Made by a program: the position numbers and the translations under genes. Below are positions 56,406 to 64,000 of a stretch of 64,000 nucleotides of DNA, piece after piece. The notes under the pieces are model-generated. The model was not told the origin of the DNA, did no database searches, and saw only the letters and a list, made by a program, of their open reading frames with translations. This stretch comes from Agaribacillus aureus (GTDB lineage Bacteria; Bacteroidota; Bacteroidia; Cytophagales; Cyclobacteriaceae): assembly GCA_030442055.1 (NCBI GenBank), contig JAUJEB010000014.1:62001-126000 (forward strand), given 5' to 3'. The first letter of the stretch is position 1; every line of letters begins with the position of its first letter.

Positions 56406-58109
56406 ATGAATTTCCAACTGATCAAAAAGTCGCGAATCCTGCTGATAGGCATCATCATCGCCTACACTTACATCATTAACTCACACGCATTGGCACAGCG
56501 TCAGTCCAGGCCGAATTTTATTTTTATCCTGACAGACGATCAGTCTTATGGTTATATGGGCTGTGAGGGCAACAAGATCGTAAAAACGCCGAATCTTGAT
56601 AAGCTCGCGAAGGAAGGGACCCATTTCACCAATGCTCATGTTACCAGCGCTATTTGTACACCAAGCAGGATCTCTATCCTGTTGAGTCAGTTTGAACGAA
56701 AACACGGGGTCAATTTTAACTCCGGCACCAGCGTTGCGCCGGAAGCCTGGACGCAGTCCTACCCTGTGCTGATGAGAAATGCCGGCTACTACACGGGTTA
56801 TATTGGTAAAAATCATGCACCTATAGGCGCCGGAGGTTATGAAAGTGATTTGATGAAAAAATCCTTTGACTTTTTCTACGCCGGTCACGGGCACCTCACC
56901 TTTTATCCTAAGGACAGACATGAAATTTTCAAAAACGCCAAAGCCGATACCCAGGTAGAAATTATCGGAGAAGGTGTCGATGAATTTCTGGGGTCCAATG
57001 AGTGGCGGCTGGAAGGTGCTTTGGGTTTCCTGGAGCATCGCCCAAAAGATAAACCCTTTTGCCTATCCGTATGCCTGAACCTTCCTCATGGATCCAGCAC
57101 AGGTACCATGCAAATGAGGGATTCGGATCCGGAAATCTATAAATCTCTCTACCGCGATCTTCAAATCCCCATGCCGCAAAACTATATCGCCAAAGCGGAT
57201 ATCAAACAACCCAAGCTTCCGGCCGGGCTACTTAAAACCGAAAACCGGCAAGGAAGTTATAACTGGGTTGATACACCTGAAACTGTGAGAGAAAGATTAA
57301 TACGGCAATACCAGGCCATGACGGGTATTGACCGGTTGATCGGTAACTTACAAAACAAGCTAAAGACATTAAATATTGACAAGAACACCATTATAATCTT
57401 CACTTCCGATCACGGGTTGTTTAGCGGACAATTCGGTCTCGGGGGAAAGGCCCTGTGTTACGAGGTTGTGACCCGCGTTCCCATGATCATTTACAACCCC
57501 ATGAAAGGTGGGAAACCAAAAGGCAAAAAGCTAGATGAGCTGGTGCAAAGTATTGACATTGCTCCTACCATGCTGTCGATGGCGGGTATTGAGATACCCG
57601 AAGCTTTCCAGGGAAAAGACCTGTCACCCATTTTAAATGGCACGTCGGAGTCGGTCAGGGGTTTTTTATTTACTGAAAATCTGTGGTCTACCCAATTTGG
57701 CAACCCGCGGTGTGAAGCTGTTCAGGACAAGGAATGGAAATACATCAGGTATTACAAAAACGACAACTTTCCCGCACAAAAGAAAATTGAGGTGGCCCGG
57801 GAAATGGGCATTCCGCTAGGCAAGATGCTTTACGCGGTCCATGATCCGGATATTGCCTTGTACCGGCATTTTGCTGAATCATCGTTGCAAGGAGAGGTGC
57901 CTGTTTATGAAGAACTATTTAATCTGGCCGAAGACCCGTGGGAACGAACAAATTTAATTGCCGATAAAAGATATGCACATCAACTTGAAAAATTAAGAAA
58001 TGCATGGAAAAAGGAAATAGCCGTGGCCAGGGGCACGCAACCACCAAAGGTTTTACGCTATACTTCAGAAAGCAAGTATGAGTCAGGGAAAACGGGAAAA
58101 CCTAAATAG
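56406..58109 (+). CDS. Arylsulfatase-type sulfatase (S1 family)
   Basis: Hydrolyses sulfate esters, likely on sulfated polysaccharide in marine-type Bacteroidota. 567 residues. Signal peptide (about 1-30), Asp44-Asp45 metal pair in ILTDDQSYG, and the formylglycine site Cys84-x-Pro-Ser-Arg (CTPSR), which needs a formylglycine-generating enzyme not seen in the window. Further metal-site motif SDHGLFSGQFGLGGK near 335. The S1 subfamily and substrate cannot be assigned by eye. The gene is intact although it lies between a decayed upstream locus and a repeat array. Confidence 0.93.
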   Translation: MNFQLIKKSRILLIGIIIAYTYIINSHALAQRQSRPNFIFILTDDQSYGYMGCEGNKIVKTPNLDKLAKEGTHFTNAHVTSAICTPSRISILLSQFERKHGVNFNSGTSVAPEAWTQSYPVLMRNAGYYTGYIGKNHAPIGAGGYESDLMKKSFDFFYAGHGHLTFYPKDRHEIFKNAKADTQVEIIGEGVDEFLGSNEWRLEGALGFLEHRPKDKPFCLSVCLNLPHGSSTGTMQMRDSDPEIYKSLYRDLQIPMPQNYIAKADIKQPKLPAGLLKTENRQGSYNWVDTPETVRERLIRQYQAMTGIDRLIGNLQNKLKTLNIDKNTIIIFTSDHGLFSGQFGLGGKALCYEVVTRVPMIIYNPMKGGKPKGKKLDELVQSIDIAPTMLSMAGIEIPEAFQGKDLSPILNGTSESVRGFLFTENLWSTQFGNPRCEAVQDKEWKYIRYYKNDNFPAQKKIEVAREMGIPLGKMLYAVHDPDIALYRHFAESSLQGEVPVYEELFNLAEDPWERTNLIADKRYAHQLEKLRNAWKKEIAVARGTQPPKVLRYTSESKYESGKTGKPK

Positions 58110-58136
58110 GGAACTCCTGGCTTTCTCAAATTAACG

Positions 58137-58970
58137 CACCCCTTCCGCCCACATTGTTCCGGCTAAGCTGCCTATTCCCACAAGGGCACCTTCCCCAGGG
58201 AAGGAGTTTTACTGAATTGAACCAATATAAAAAAAAGACGTCTCCATCCCCAAATCAAATCCCCTCCCGGGAGGGGCTAGGGGTGGGTGGGTTTTGGAGT
58301 TATGTCTTAGCGATGCCCTCCTGGCCCCATACATCAACACACCCCTTCCGCCCACACTGTTTCAGCTAAGCTGCCTATTCCCACAAGGGCACCTTCCCCG
58401 GGGAAGGAGTTTTGCTAAATGGAACTAATGTAAAACAAAACAATATTTCCATCCTCAAATCAAATCCCCTCCTGGGAGAGGGGTAAGGGGTGGGTAGTGG
58501 AGCTATCTCTTAGCGATGCCCCCCTGGCCTCATACATCAACACACCCCTTCCGCCCACTCTGTTTCAGCTAAGCTGCCTATTTCCGCAAGGGCACCTTCC
58601 CCGGGGAAGGAGTTTTACTAAATGGAACTAATGTAAAATAAAACAATATTTCCATCCCCAAAACCAAATCCCCTCCTGGGAGGGGTTAGGGGTGGGTGGG
58701 TTGTGGAGTTATGTCTCAGCAATGCCCTCCTGGCCTCATACATCAAAGCACCCCTTCCGCCCACTCTGTTCCAGTTAAGCTGCCTATTCCCACAAGGGCA
58801 CCTTCCCCGGGAAGGAGTTTTGCTAAATGGAACTAATGTAAAACAAAACAATATTTCCATCCTCAAATCAAATCCCCTCCTGGGAGAGGGGTAAGGGGTG
58901 GGTAGTGGAGATATCTCTTAGCGATGCCCTCCTGGCCCCATACATCAACTTACCCCTTCCGCCCACTTTG
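58137..58970. repeat. Tandem array of ~203-bp hairpin-rich repeats
   Basis: Four full units (58137-58339, 58340-58542, 58543-58748, 58749-58950; 203, 203, 206 and 202 bases) and a 20-base partial unit (58951-58970). Each unit opens with CACCCCTTCCGCCCAC and holds two GC-rich palindromes, CCTTCCCC/GGGGAAGG and CCCCTCC(T/C)GGGAGGGG. In some units CACCCCTT also pairs with a downstream AAGGGGTG, so a three-armed fold is possible. Units differ by scattered substitutions, so the array is not brand new. It fills the gap between convergent sulfatase and permease genes. Confidence 0.9.
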
Positions 58971-58974
58971 TCTT

Positions 58975-61668
58975 TTATTCTGATCGCAAACTTTTAACCG
59001 GACTTGCCATGGCCGCCTTAATACTTTGGTAACTCACTGTTACAATGGAAATAGCAATGGCCAAAGCGGCGGCTAATACAAATATCCACCAACTAATTTC
59101 AATGCGGTAAGAAAAGTCTTCCAGCCATCTATTCATAACATACCAGCCTAATGGTATGGAAATGAAAACAGCTATCACCACAAGCCTCAGAAAATCAGCG
59201 GAAAGTCTGTAAGTTATCTGGCTTACACTGGCGCCCAATACTTTTCTGATACCTATTTCCTTGACGCGTTTATCGGCGTTAAAGGCCGCCAGACCAAATA
59301 AACCCAGGCAGGCAATGAATAGGGATAATATCGTAAATGTGATAAAAATACGGCCCAATCTTTGTTCAGCTTTGTAGGTGCTGTTAAAGGACTCATCCAG
59401 AAAATAGTAATTGAATGGTTGGTGAGGCGCTACCTTCTCCCATATCTTTCTTATCTGTTTGACAGTGTTTGAGAAATCTTTGGTTTGAAGTTTCACCATC
59501 ATTCTATTAGCACCACCTCCTAACACCAAACTCAATGCGCCTATGTCATTTCTAAGCGATTCAAAATGAAAATTTTTAACCACACCTATCACCTTCATGA
59601 ATTTCATGTGCTCTTTATCCTGGCGGTGAAAATCACGGGTCAGCTGTAACCCTATGGCTTCCCCGGGGTTTACCCCCAACATAGCCACCGCCGATTCATT
59701 CAAAATTACGCCGCTGGAGTCAGTGTAAAACTCCTCGCTGAAGTTCCGGCCTGCAACGATTTCCAGGTCTAAAGTGGGTATGTAATCGCAGTCAATTTCC
59801 CAATGGCCAACTATAAAAGCATTTTCGGCTTTAAAAGATCCCTTCAAAAAGAACGTTGTGCCGGAGCGATCAGATGGTGTCGGCAAATAACTGCTTAATG
59901 ACACATTCCTCACCTCCCCCAAATCAAGCAGCTGCTGCTTTAAAGATCTCATTTGATTTCCCGCGGCATAGACATCGTCGACAACCAGTATCTGGTCCTT
60001 CTGAAAACCTAAGTCTTTGCTTTGAATATAGCTTAACTGTTGAAACACTACCAGGGTACTGACTATCAAAAATACCGAAATCGAAAATTGAAAGACCACC
60101 AGATAATTTCTAACACGTCCATTTCCGGAACTATTCCCATCGCTGCCTTTTAACACTTTAACTGGCATAAACCGTGACATGAAAAAAGCCGGATAACTGC
60201 CGGAAAAAATACTTAAAATGATGGCGGCTGCCACAATTGCCAGCCAGAAAATGGGGTTGTAAAATGGCATTTCAAGGTTTTTTCCAGTAAGTTCATTGAA
60301 AAACGGCATAGCCAAATAAGCTATTAAGACAGCCATGAGGAAAGATAGCGATGAAATTAAAGCCGACTCCGTCAGGAATTGCCTGATCAGCCCGTATCTG
60401 TTGGCACCCAACGTTTTGCGAACACCCACCTCCCTGGCTCTTTTGAGCGCACAGGCTGTCGATAAATTCATAAAATTAACAATCGCCAGCAGGACCAAAA
60501 AGAAACCGATCAAGGAAAGAATATAAACATCTTCAATATCACTATTTGGACTGAATTCATCCTGCCGATCTCTTGAATAAAGATGAATATCCTCCAAAGC
60601 AATGCTCCGGAATTTCATAAAATTACCCGTCTTCTTATCATCGGCTTTGGCACTTTCAACAGTTAAGCCCGGTACAAAAGTCATCGCCCAGGGAATTAAA
60701 TAATTTTCATTTACCCCTGTTAAAAACTTCTGAAAATCATCAATTTGAGCTGTGGGGGCAAGTTTAACGAACGTGGGGAAGTTAAAGTTATTCCAGGCGT
60801 CGCTGTGCGCATTGTCGAAGCTTTCCAGTGCGATAAAAACGCTATGGTCTCTGAGAAAAGAGTTCTTTGGAAAATCGTCTATCACCCCGGTCACGGTGTA
60901 AGGGTGGGTATTGTTTAACAATAGGCTTTGCCCCAGGGCCTCGTTCAATTTGAAATGCTTCTCAGCAGCCGACCTTGTCAAAATCAAGGTGTTTGGCTCC
61001 TTTAATGCGGTTTCTTTATCACCAACTAATAATTCCAACCCAAACATGTCAAAGAAAGTGGAGTCCACGCCGATAACATGGTTTTCTTTTACATTTTCAT
61101 CGCCCTCAACTTTTCTCAGTAAGGTGCGTTGGACAACCCTGAAACGGGTAACCATCTCGACATGGGGGCAATCCTGCCTGATTACGCCAGCCAAAGGACC
61201 GGAAACAGCGGCATAATAATTGGTTTCACCGCTATTCCTCATATCGATGTTTACCCGGTAAATGCGATCTGAGTCGGCAAACATTTTATCAAAACTCAAT
61301 TCATCATAGATAAACAAGGCGATCAGCAAGCCTCCAGCCATACCGACCGCAAGTCCGGTCATATTCAGGAAGGTAAAAAAAGGCTGGCTTTTCAGATTTC
61401 TCCAGGCAAGTTTCATATGGTTTTTAAACATGATATTACTATTAAAAAATCTTCTTCCGGATTTTTGTCTTAAGGCAAAGGGCCTGCATGTATCAAGTAC
61501 ATCAAGCACAAAATGTAAATCGGCGCTAAATTTTCCCAACTTCTTTCTCCTTTGGAAATAGAGTTCATACAGATCACCCTGGAGCGTTTCCAGCACCTCC
61601 TCCGAACAAAACCAGCGGAGAAACCTGTCGGCAAAGCGCGGTGGATGTTGGTCTCGTTTATGATTCAT
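58975..61668 (-). CDS. ABC transporter permease with N-terminal permease-prefix domain
   Basis: 897 residues. N-terminal soluble prefix domain (about 1-75, FLRWFCSEEVLETLQGDLYELYFQRRKKLG) typical of the permease-prefix-2 group, then two FtsX-like modules with MacB-type periplasmic domains (about 8 membrane segments in total: about 98-120, 380-410, 430-455, 470-495, 520-545, 765-790, 815-840, 855-880). Repeated VRKTLGA and IRKVLGA motifs mark the two FtsX coupling helices. No ATPase gene adjoins, so the ATP-binding partner is elsewhere. The PadR gene overlaps its start by 11 bases. Role in efflux or lipoprotein/signal transport is unproven. Confidence 0.9.
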   Translation of the reverse strand: MNHKRDQHPPRFADRFLRWFCSEEVLETLQGDLYELYFQRRKKLGKFSADLHFVLDVLDTCRPFALRQKSGRRFFNSNIMFKNHMKLAWRNLKSQPFFTFLNMTGLAVGMAGGLLIALFIYDELSFDKMFADSDRIYRVNIDMRNSGETNYYAAVSGPLAGVIRQDCPHVEMVTRFRVVQRTLLRKVEGDENVKENHVIGVDSTFFDMFGLELLVGDKETALKEPNTLILTRSAAEKHFKLNEALGQSLLLNNTHPYTVTGVIDDFPKNSFLRDHSVFIALESFDNAHSDAWNNFNFPTFVKLAPTAQIDDFQKFLTGVNENYLIPWAMTFVPGLTVESAKADDKKTGNFMKFRSIALEDIHLYSRDRQDEFSPNSDIEDVYILSLIGFFLVLLAIVNFMNLSTACALKRAREVGVRKTLGANRYGLIRQFLTESALISSLSFLMAVLIAYLAMPFFNELTGKNLEMPFYNPIFWLAIVAAAIILSIFSGSYPAFFMSRFMPVKVLKGSDGNSSGNGRVRNYLVVFQFSISVFLIVSTLVVFQQLSYIQSKDLGFQKDQILVVDDVYAAGNQMRSLKQQLLDLGEVRNVSLSSYLPTPSDRSGTTFFLKGSFKAENAFIVGHWEIDCDYIPTLDLEIVAGRNFSEEFYTDSSGVILNESAVAMLGVNPGEAIGLQLTRDFHRQDKEHMKFMKVIGVVKNFHFESLRNDIGALSLVLGGGANRMMVKLQTKDFSNTVKQIRKIWEKVAPHQPFNYYFLDESFNSTYKAEQRLGRIFITFTILSLFIACLGLFGLAAFNADKRVKEIGIRKVLGASVSQITYRLSADFLRLVVIAVFISIPLGWYVMNRWLEDFSYRIEISWWIFVLAAALAIAISIVTVSYQSIKAAMASPVKSLRSE

Positions 61669-61987
61669 CCCAACTCAGATTTAATCCTTGAATGTTCTTT
61701 GAAAATTCGAGGCGAAGTTTGCTGATTTCAATTAACACATCCCGCCCCCTGGCTGTAAGTGTATAATACTTTTTTCGCCTCCCCCCTCTTTCAGATGTGG
61801 CGCCGCCTTCAGTAGATATCAAGCACCCCTTATCTTCCAGCCTATATAAAGCTGAATGCAACGCGCCGATGCTGGGATTTTTACCTGTCTTTTCGGCTAG
61901 CAATTCCTTGATCGATACACCGTAAGCATTCTCTGTCAATGAACCAACAGCCAACAATACTAATTCTTCAAAGGCTCCAATTTTCAT
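61658..61987 (-). CDS. PadR family transcriptional regulator
   Basis: 109 residues with the PadR winged helix (about 5-90): LVLLAVGSLTENAYGVSIKELL, HSALYRLEDKGCLIS, GRRKKYYTLTARG. Its last 11 bases overlap the permease start, so the two are co-transcribed and this protein is probably the autoregulator of the transporter. No effector is evident. Confidence 0.94.
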   Translation of the reverse strand: MKIGAFEELVLLAVGSLTENAYGVSIKELLAEKTGKNPSIGALHSALYRLEDKGCLISTEGGATSERGGRRKKYYTLTARGRDVLIEISKLRLEFSKNIQGLNLSWDES

Positions 61988-62314
61988 ATATCGAGTCTAT
62001 TACATTCCTAAAAACAAAACAAATATAATTATTTATTTCCTATTTGCAAATGTAATAGTTGCTATGAAGTCTATTTGGCCTGGCAGGAAGAAATAAGTGA
62101 TGCTGGAAAAGTTATGGCTGACATCATCCTGGCGCTATTCAATGCATTATCATAAAGCACAGGCGCCCTATGGCTTTTTCACGGATTGGTTGAGCAATAA
62201 AAGGGCCAAGGTTTTGAATACTCCTTTTTAATGATCTGGTTATGCATCATTGTAATACTGACCGATAACGGAAAATTCAAACTACTAAGTCAAATTAAAA
62301 GAAAACAAAAAGAA
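61988..62314. other. Intergenic region upstream of padR
   Basis: About 330 bases between the PadR start and the stop of the next minus-strand gene. It must carry the padR promoter. A 43-codon plus-strand frame (62100-62231) has a Trp/Tyr/His-rich product without recognisable features; I treat it as a possible remnant, not a gene. Confidence 0.35.
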
Positions 62315-63856
62315 TCACGGAATCACTGTTTTCAATATATTGCTGTTTGGGACAAATTTCATTCCGCGATCTATATAGGCTTTGGCCTTGGTTTTATAGC
62401 CCCTGTACTTATAATAAAGTGCCACGTTTCTATAGGTATTTTCGACGACAAAACTAAGCATTTGATTGTCTACCGGCATATCACAGGTACTTTCAAATTT
62501 TTGTAAATACTGCTCACCTGCTGTTGATTTTCTTTGTTCAAATTTTTCAGCGGCAATTTTTAGATAGGCAATCGACCTATGATCTTTTAAATGTATTTTC
62601 ACAGCTTCAATATCATATTGCTGCTCCAGTTTATTGATGGTTTCCAGCAGCACATCCGTATTATTGATGTTCAGGAGCTTTCGATTAAAATGATTTTCCA
62701 TCATGATATTGGCATCCTGATGATTACCCTTGATTTCCAGCGCTTTGGTAATATAAGGTTCTATTTTATTGGTTTTCTGGAAGCGGTAACTCATCTGAAG
62801 ATTATAGGTAAAATCAATTTCCCTGATAAGTGATTGATCAGATAATTGTGCGGTAAACCGTTGGTACAGGGCATTACAATGCCCTTCCTTATTGGTATAT
62901 TCCAGGAAACCTGCAATAATATTGTTGAAAATACCTATGACTGCTTCTTGTTCTGTATTCTCAAATCGTGAAAACTGGGCCAGGTAATCTATCTCCGCTT
63001 CGTCTTCAAATTTGGATTTTTGAATTTTGTACAGCAGGGCTGTATATAACAATGTTTTTACCTGTTCATCGGGAAAAAAGAAGTAGGCCTTTTGAGCCAG
63101 GCTAAGCGCCTCTCCTATTTCATTATTCTGGAGTTTGGTCAGGGCCTTGTTGTAATATTGAAAACCTGGGAGGTTTGAGAATTCAGCATCTTTTACGGCA
63201 TTAAACTTTTCCTCAAATATTTCTTCAGTGGATTTATTTTTATATTCCGATTCGTTGATAAGTTTAGATGAGCGTAAATAGTTTACATATTGTTGTTTAA
63301 ATTCCCCATTGAATATTGCCTTTTCAAAACCGGGGTTAGTGGTTTCAATAACTACTGAGTTAGCGCCGGGATTGGCCACCAGGTAAACGTGACGGGCAGA
63401 AGCTTTCACGACATATGGAATTTCAAGCTCATCAAATACCATAGCATATATCATCGATGCGGATACACAATTATAATTGCCACTTTCGAACATAACCGGA
63501 AAATATTCATTTTCGTTATACTTCTTTAAAAAATGGCTGTGGGTGATCGAATAACTGCTTTTAATCTTCTTGTTAATTTTTTTTGCGTTTATGTTTTTCT
63601 CATTCAACGCTTTAAACACCTGCTTATAGGTAGTATAGTGCCGGCTCGCCAAATTCTCCGTCATTTCAGGATCGATGGCCAAAAATAAATTGAATGTGTC
63701 TTTCCGGTTTTTGTAAAAATTATTTAATGCCTTGTTTTCAAATTCAGAATGAAATCTCAAGTCTGCATATCGAATTAACGAGTCTGCCGGGTTTTGGCCA
63801 ATAACGGTTGTTGCATAATTGCAAAACGCAAAAAGTGGTAATAGTAATTTTTTCAT
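62315..63856 (-). CDS. Transglutaminase-like TPR protein of unknown function
   Basis: 513 residues. Signal peptide (about 1-20). The first half has a Cys-His pattern of the transglutaminase-like fold: FESGNYNCVSASMIYAMVFDELEIPY (Cys about 131) and ASARHVYLVANPG (His about 155), with an Asn or Asp about 15 residues later in ETTNPGF. The second half is helical, TPR-like (for example QYYNKALTKLQNNEIGEALSLAQKAYFFFPDEQ near 235-270, and a later repeat before the end). Secreted or periplasmic. Protease or crosslinking activity is predicted by fold only. Confidence 0.75.
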   Translation of the reverse strand: MKKLLLPLFAFCNYATTVIGQNPADSLIRYADLRFHSEFENKALNNFYKNRKDTFNLFLAIDPEMTENLASRHYTTYKQVFKALNEKNINAKKINKKIKSSYSITHSHFLKKYNENEYFPVMFESGNYNCVSASMIYAMVFDELEIPYVVKASARHVYLVANPGANSVVIETTNPGFEKAIFNGEFKQQYVNYLRSSKLINESEYKNKSTEEIFEEKFNAVKDAEFSNLPGFQYYNKALTKLQNNEIGEALSLAQKAYFFFPDEQVKTLLYTALLYKIQKSKFEDEAEIDYLAQFSRFENTEQEAVIGIFNNIIAGFLEYTNKEGHCNALYQRFTAQLSDQSLIREIDFTYNLQMSYRFQKTNKIEPYITKALEIKGNHQDANIMMENHFNRKLLNINNTDVLLETINKLEQQYDIEAVKIHLKDHRSIAYLKIAAEKFEQRKSTAGEQYLQKFESTCDMPVDNQMLSFVVENTYRNVALYYKYRGYKTKAKAYIDRGMKFVPNSNILKTVIP

Positions 63857-64000
63857 CAGATTTTGTTTCCCCTGTTTCGGTTCCTGACCAGTTCGTTAAA
63901 GTTGCCGCCTATCATTTTAAAATTTGCTAAAAATAAAATCCACCTGTAAAAAGTATTAAAATGATGGTCGATCGCTGGTTAGGCAACATTTAGTTAAAAT

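Noticed and set aside
58154-58894. Short open frames inside the tandem repeats
   Set aside because: They repeat with each unit and end at unit boundaries; not genes.
62100-62231. Plus-strand 43-codon frame upstream of padR
   Set aside because: No support beyond an open frame; unusual Trp/His content but no family.

Overview
The window is bacterial and almost certainly Bacteroidota, most likely a Cytophagia-type gliding or marine lineage. The signs are a hybrid two-component system, a type IX secretion (T9SS) sorting domain on the GH16 enzyme, TonB-dependent receptors with carboxypeptidase-regulatory-like plugs, a DUF4249 lipoprotein, a PadR plus permease-prefix ABC permease pair, -7 promoter elements of the TAnnTTTG type, and A/T-rich intergenic DNA with few strong Shine-Dalgarno sites. 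I see no rRNA, tRNA, CRISPR array, insertion sequence or phage genes.

Layout. 0-7.2 kb: a hybrid sensor/regulator (HTCS) beside a secreted GH16 glucanase with long poly-aspartate runs. 7.6-12.9 kb: a stress island with a baeRF-type release-factor paralogue, two Hsp20 proteins, a tandem UspA, a phasin-like coiled-coil protein, a small acidic protein and an AI-2E family permease. 13.1-18.6 kb: a tightly coupled operon of STN-type TonB receptor, DUF4249 lipoprotein and MG2/plug-like protein. 18.9-21.3 kb: GntP-type gluconate permease and aldo/keto reductase. 21.6-31 kb: a second TonB-type receptor, a DUF922 HExxH protein, a 7TMR-DISM histidine kinase and a very large metallophosphoesterase / kinase-like / outer-membrane-barrel protein. 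31-37.5 kb: an APH-class III aminotransferase fusion, a Usp, a small lipoprotein, a class C beta-lactamase-like hydrolase and a sigma factor/TPR membrane protein pair. 37.7-41.6 kb: hutI and hutH with a divergent LysR regulator and an A/T-rich palindromic operator. 41.6-49.6 kb: TolB-like propeller, exonuclease III, PII-like protein, FMN-binding split-barrel protein, a GT4-GH57 glucan operon, a fatty-acid hydroxylase and small membrane proteins.

49.9-55.3 kb is the strongest candidate for an undescribed system: four closely spaced genes encoding a 59-residue peptide, a four-TM coiled-coil protein, a vWA-like lipoprotein and a penicillin-binding protein whose transglycosylase/transpeptidase modules follow about 400 residues of polytopic membrane domain.

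55.3-58.97 kb looks like decaying or mobile-influenced DNA: an XRE-cupin regulator split by a frameshift at a T8 run, an internally deleted HD-domain remnant, an intact sulfatase, and four and a bit tandem copies of a ~203-bp hairpin-rich repeat filling the gap to the next gene. The window closes with the ABC permease/PadR pair and a transglutaminase-like TPR protein.

Working together: the HTCS with GH16, the sulfatase, the TonB receptors and the GntP permease suggest polysaccharide and sugar-acid scavenging; the 7.6-12.9 kb genes suggest proteostasis and ribosome protection under stress; the GT4-GH57 pair suggests intracellular alpha-glucan turnover.
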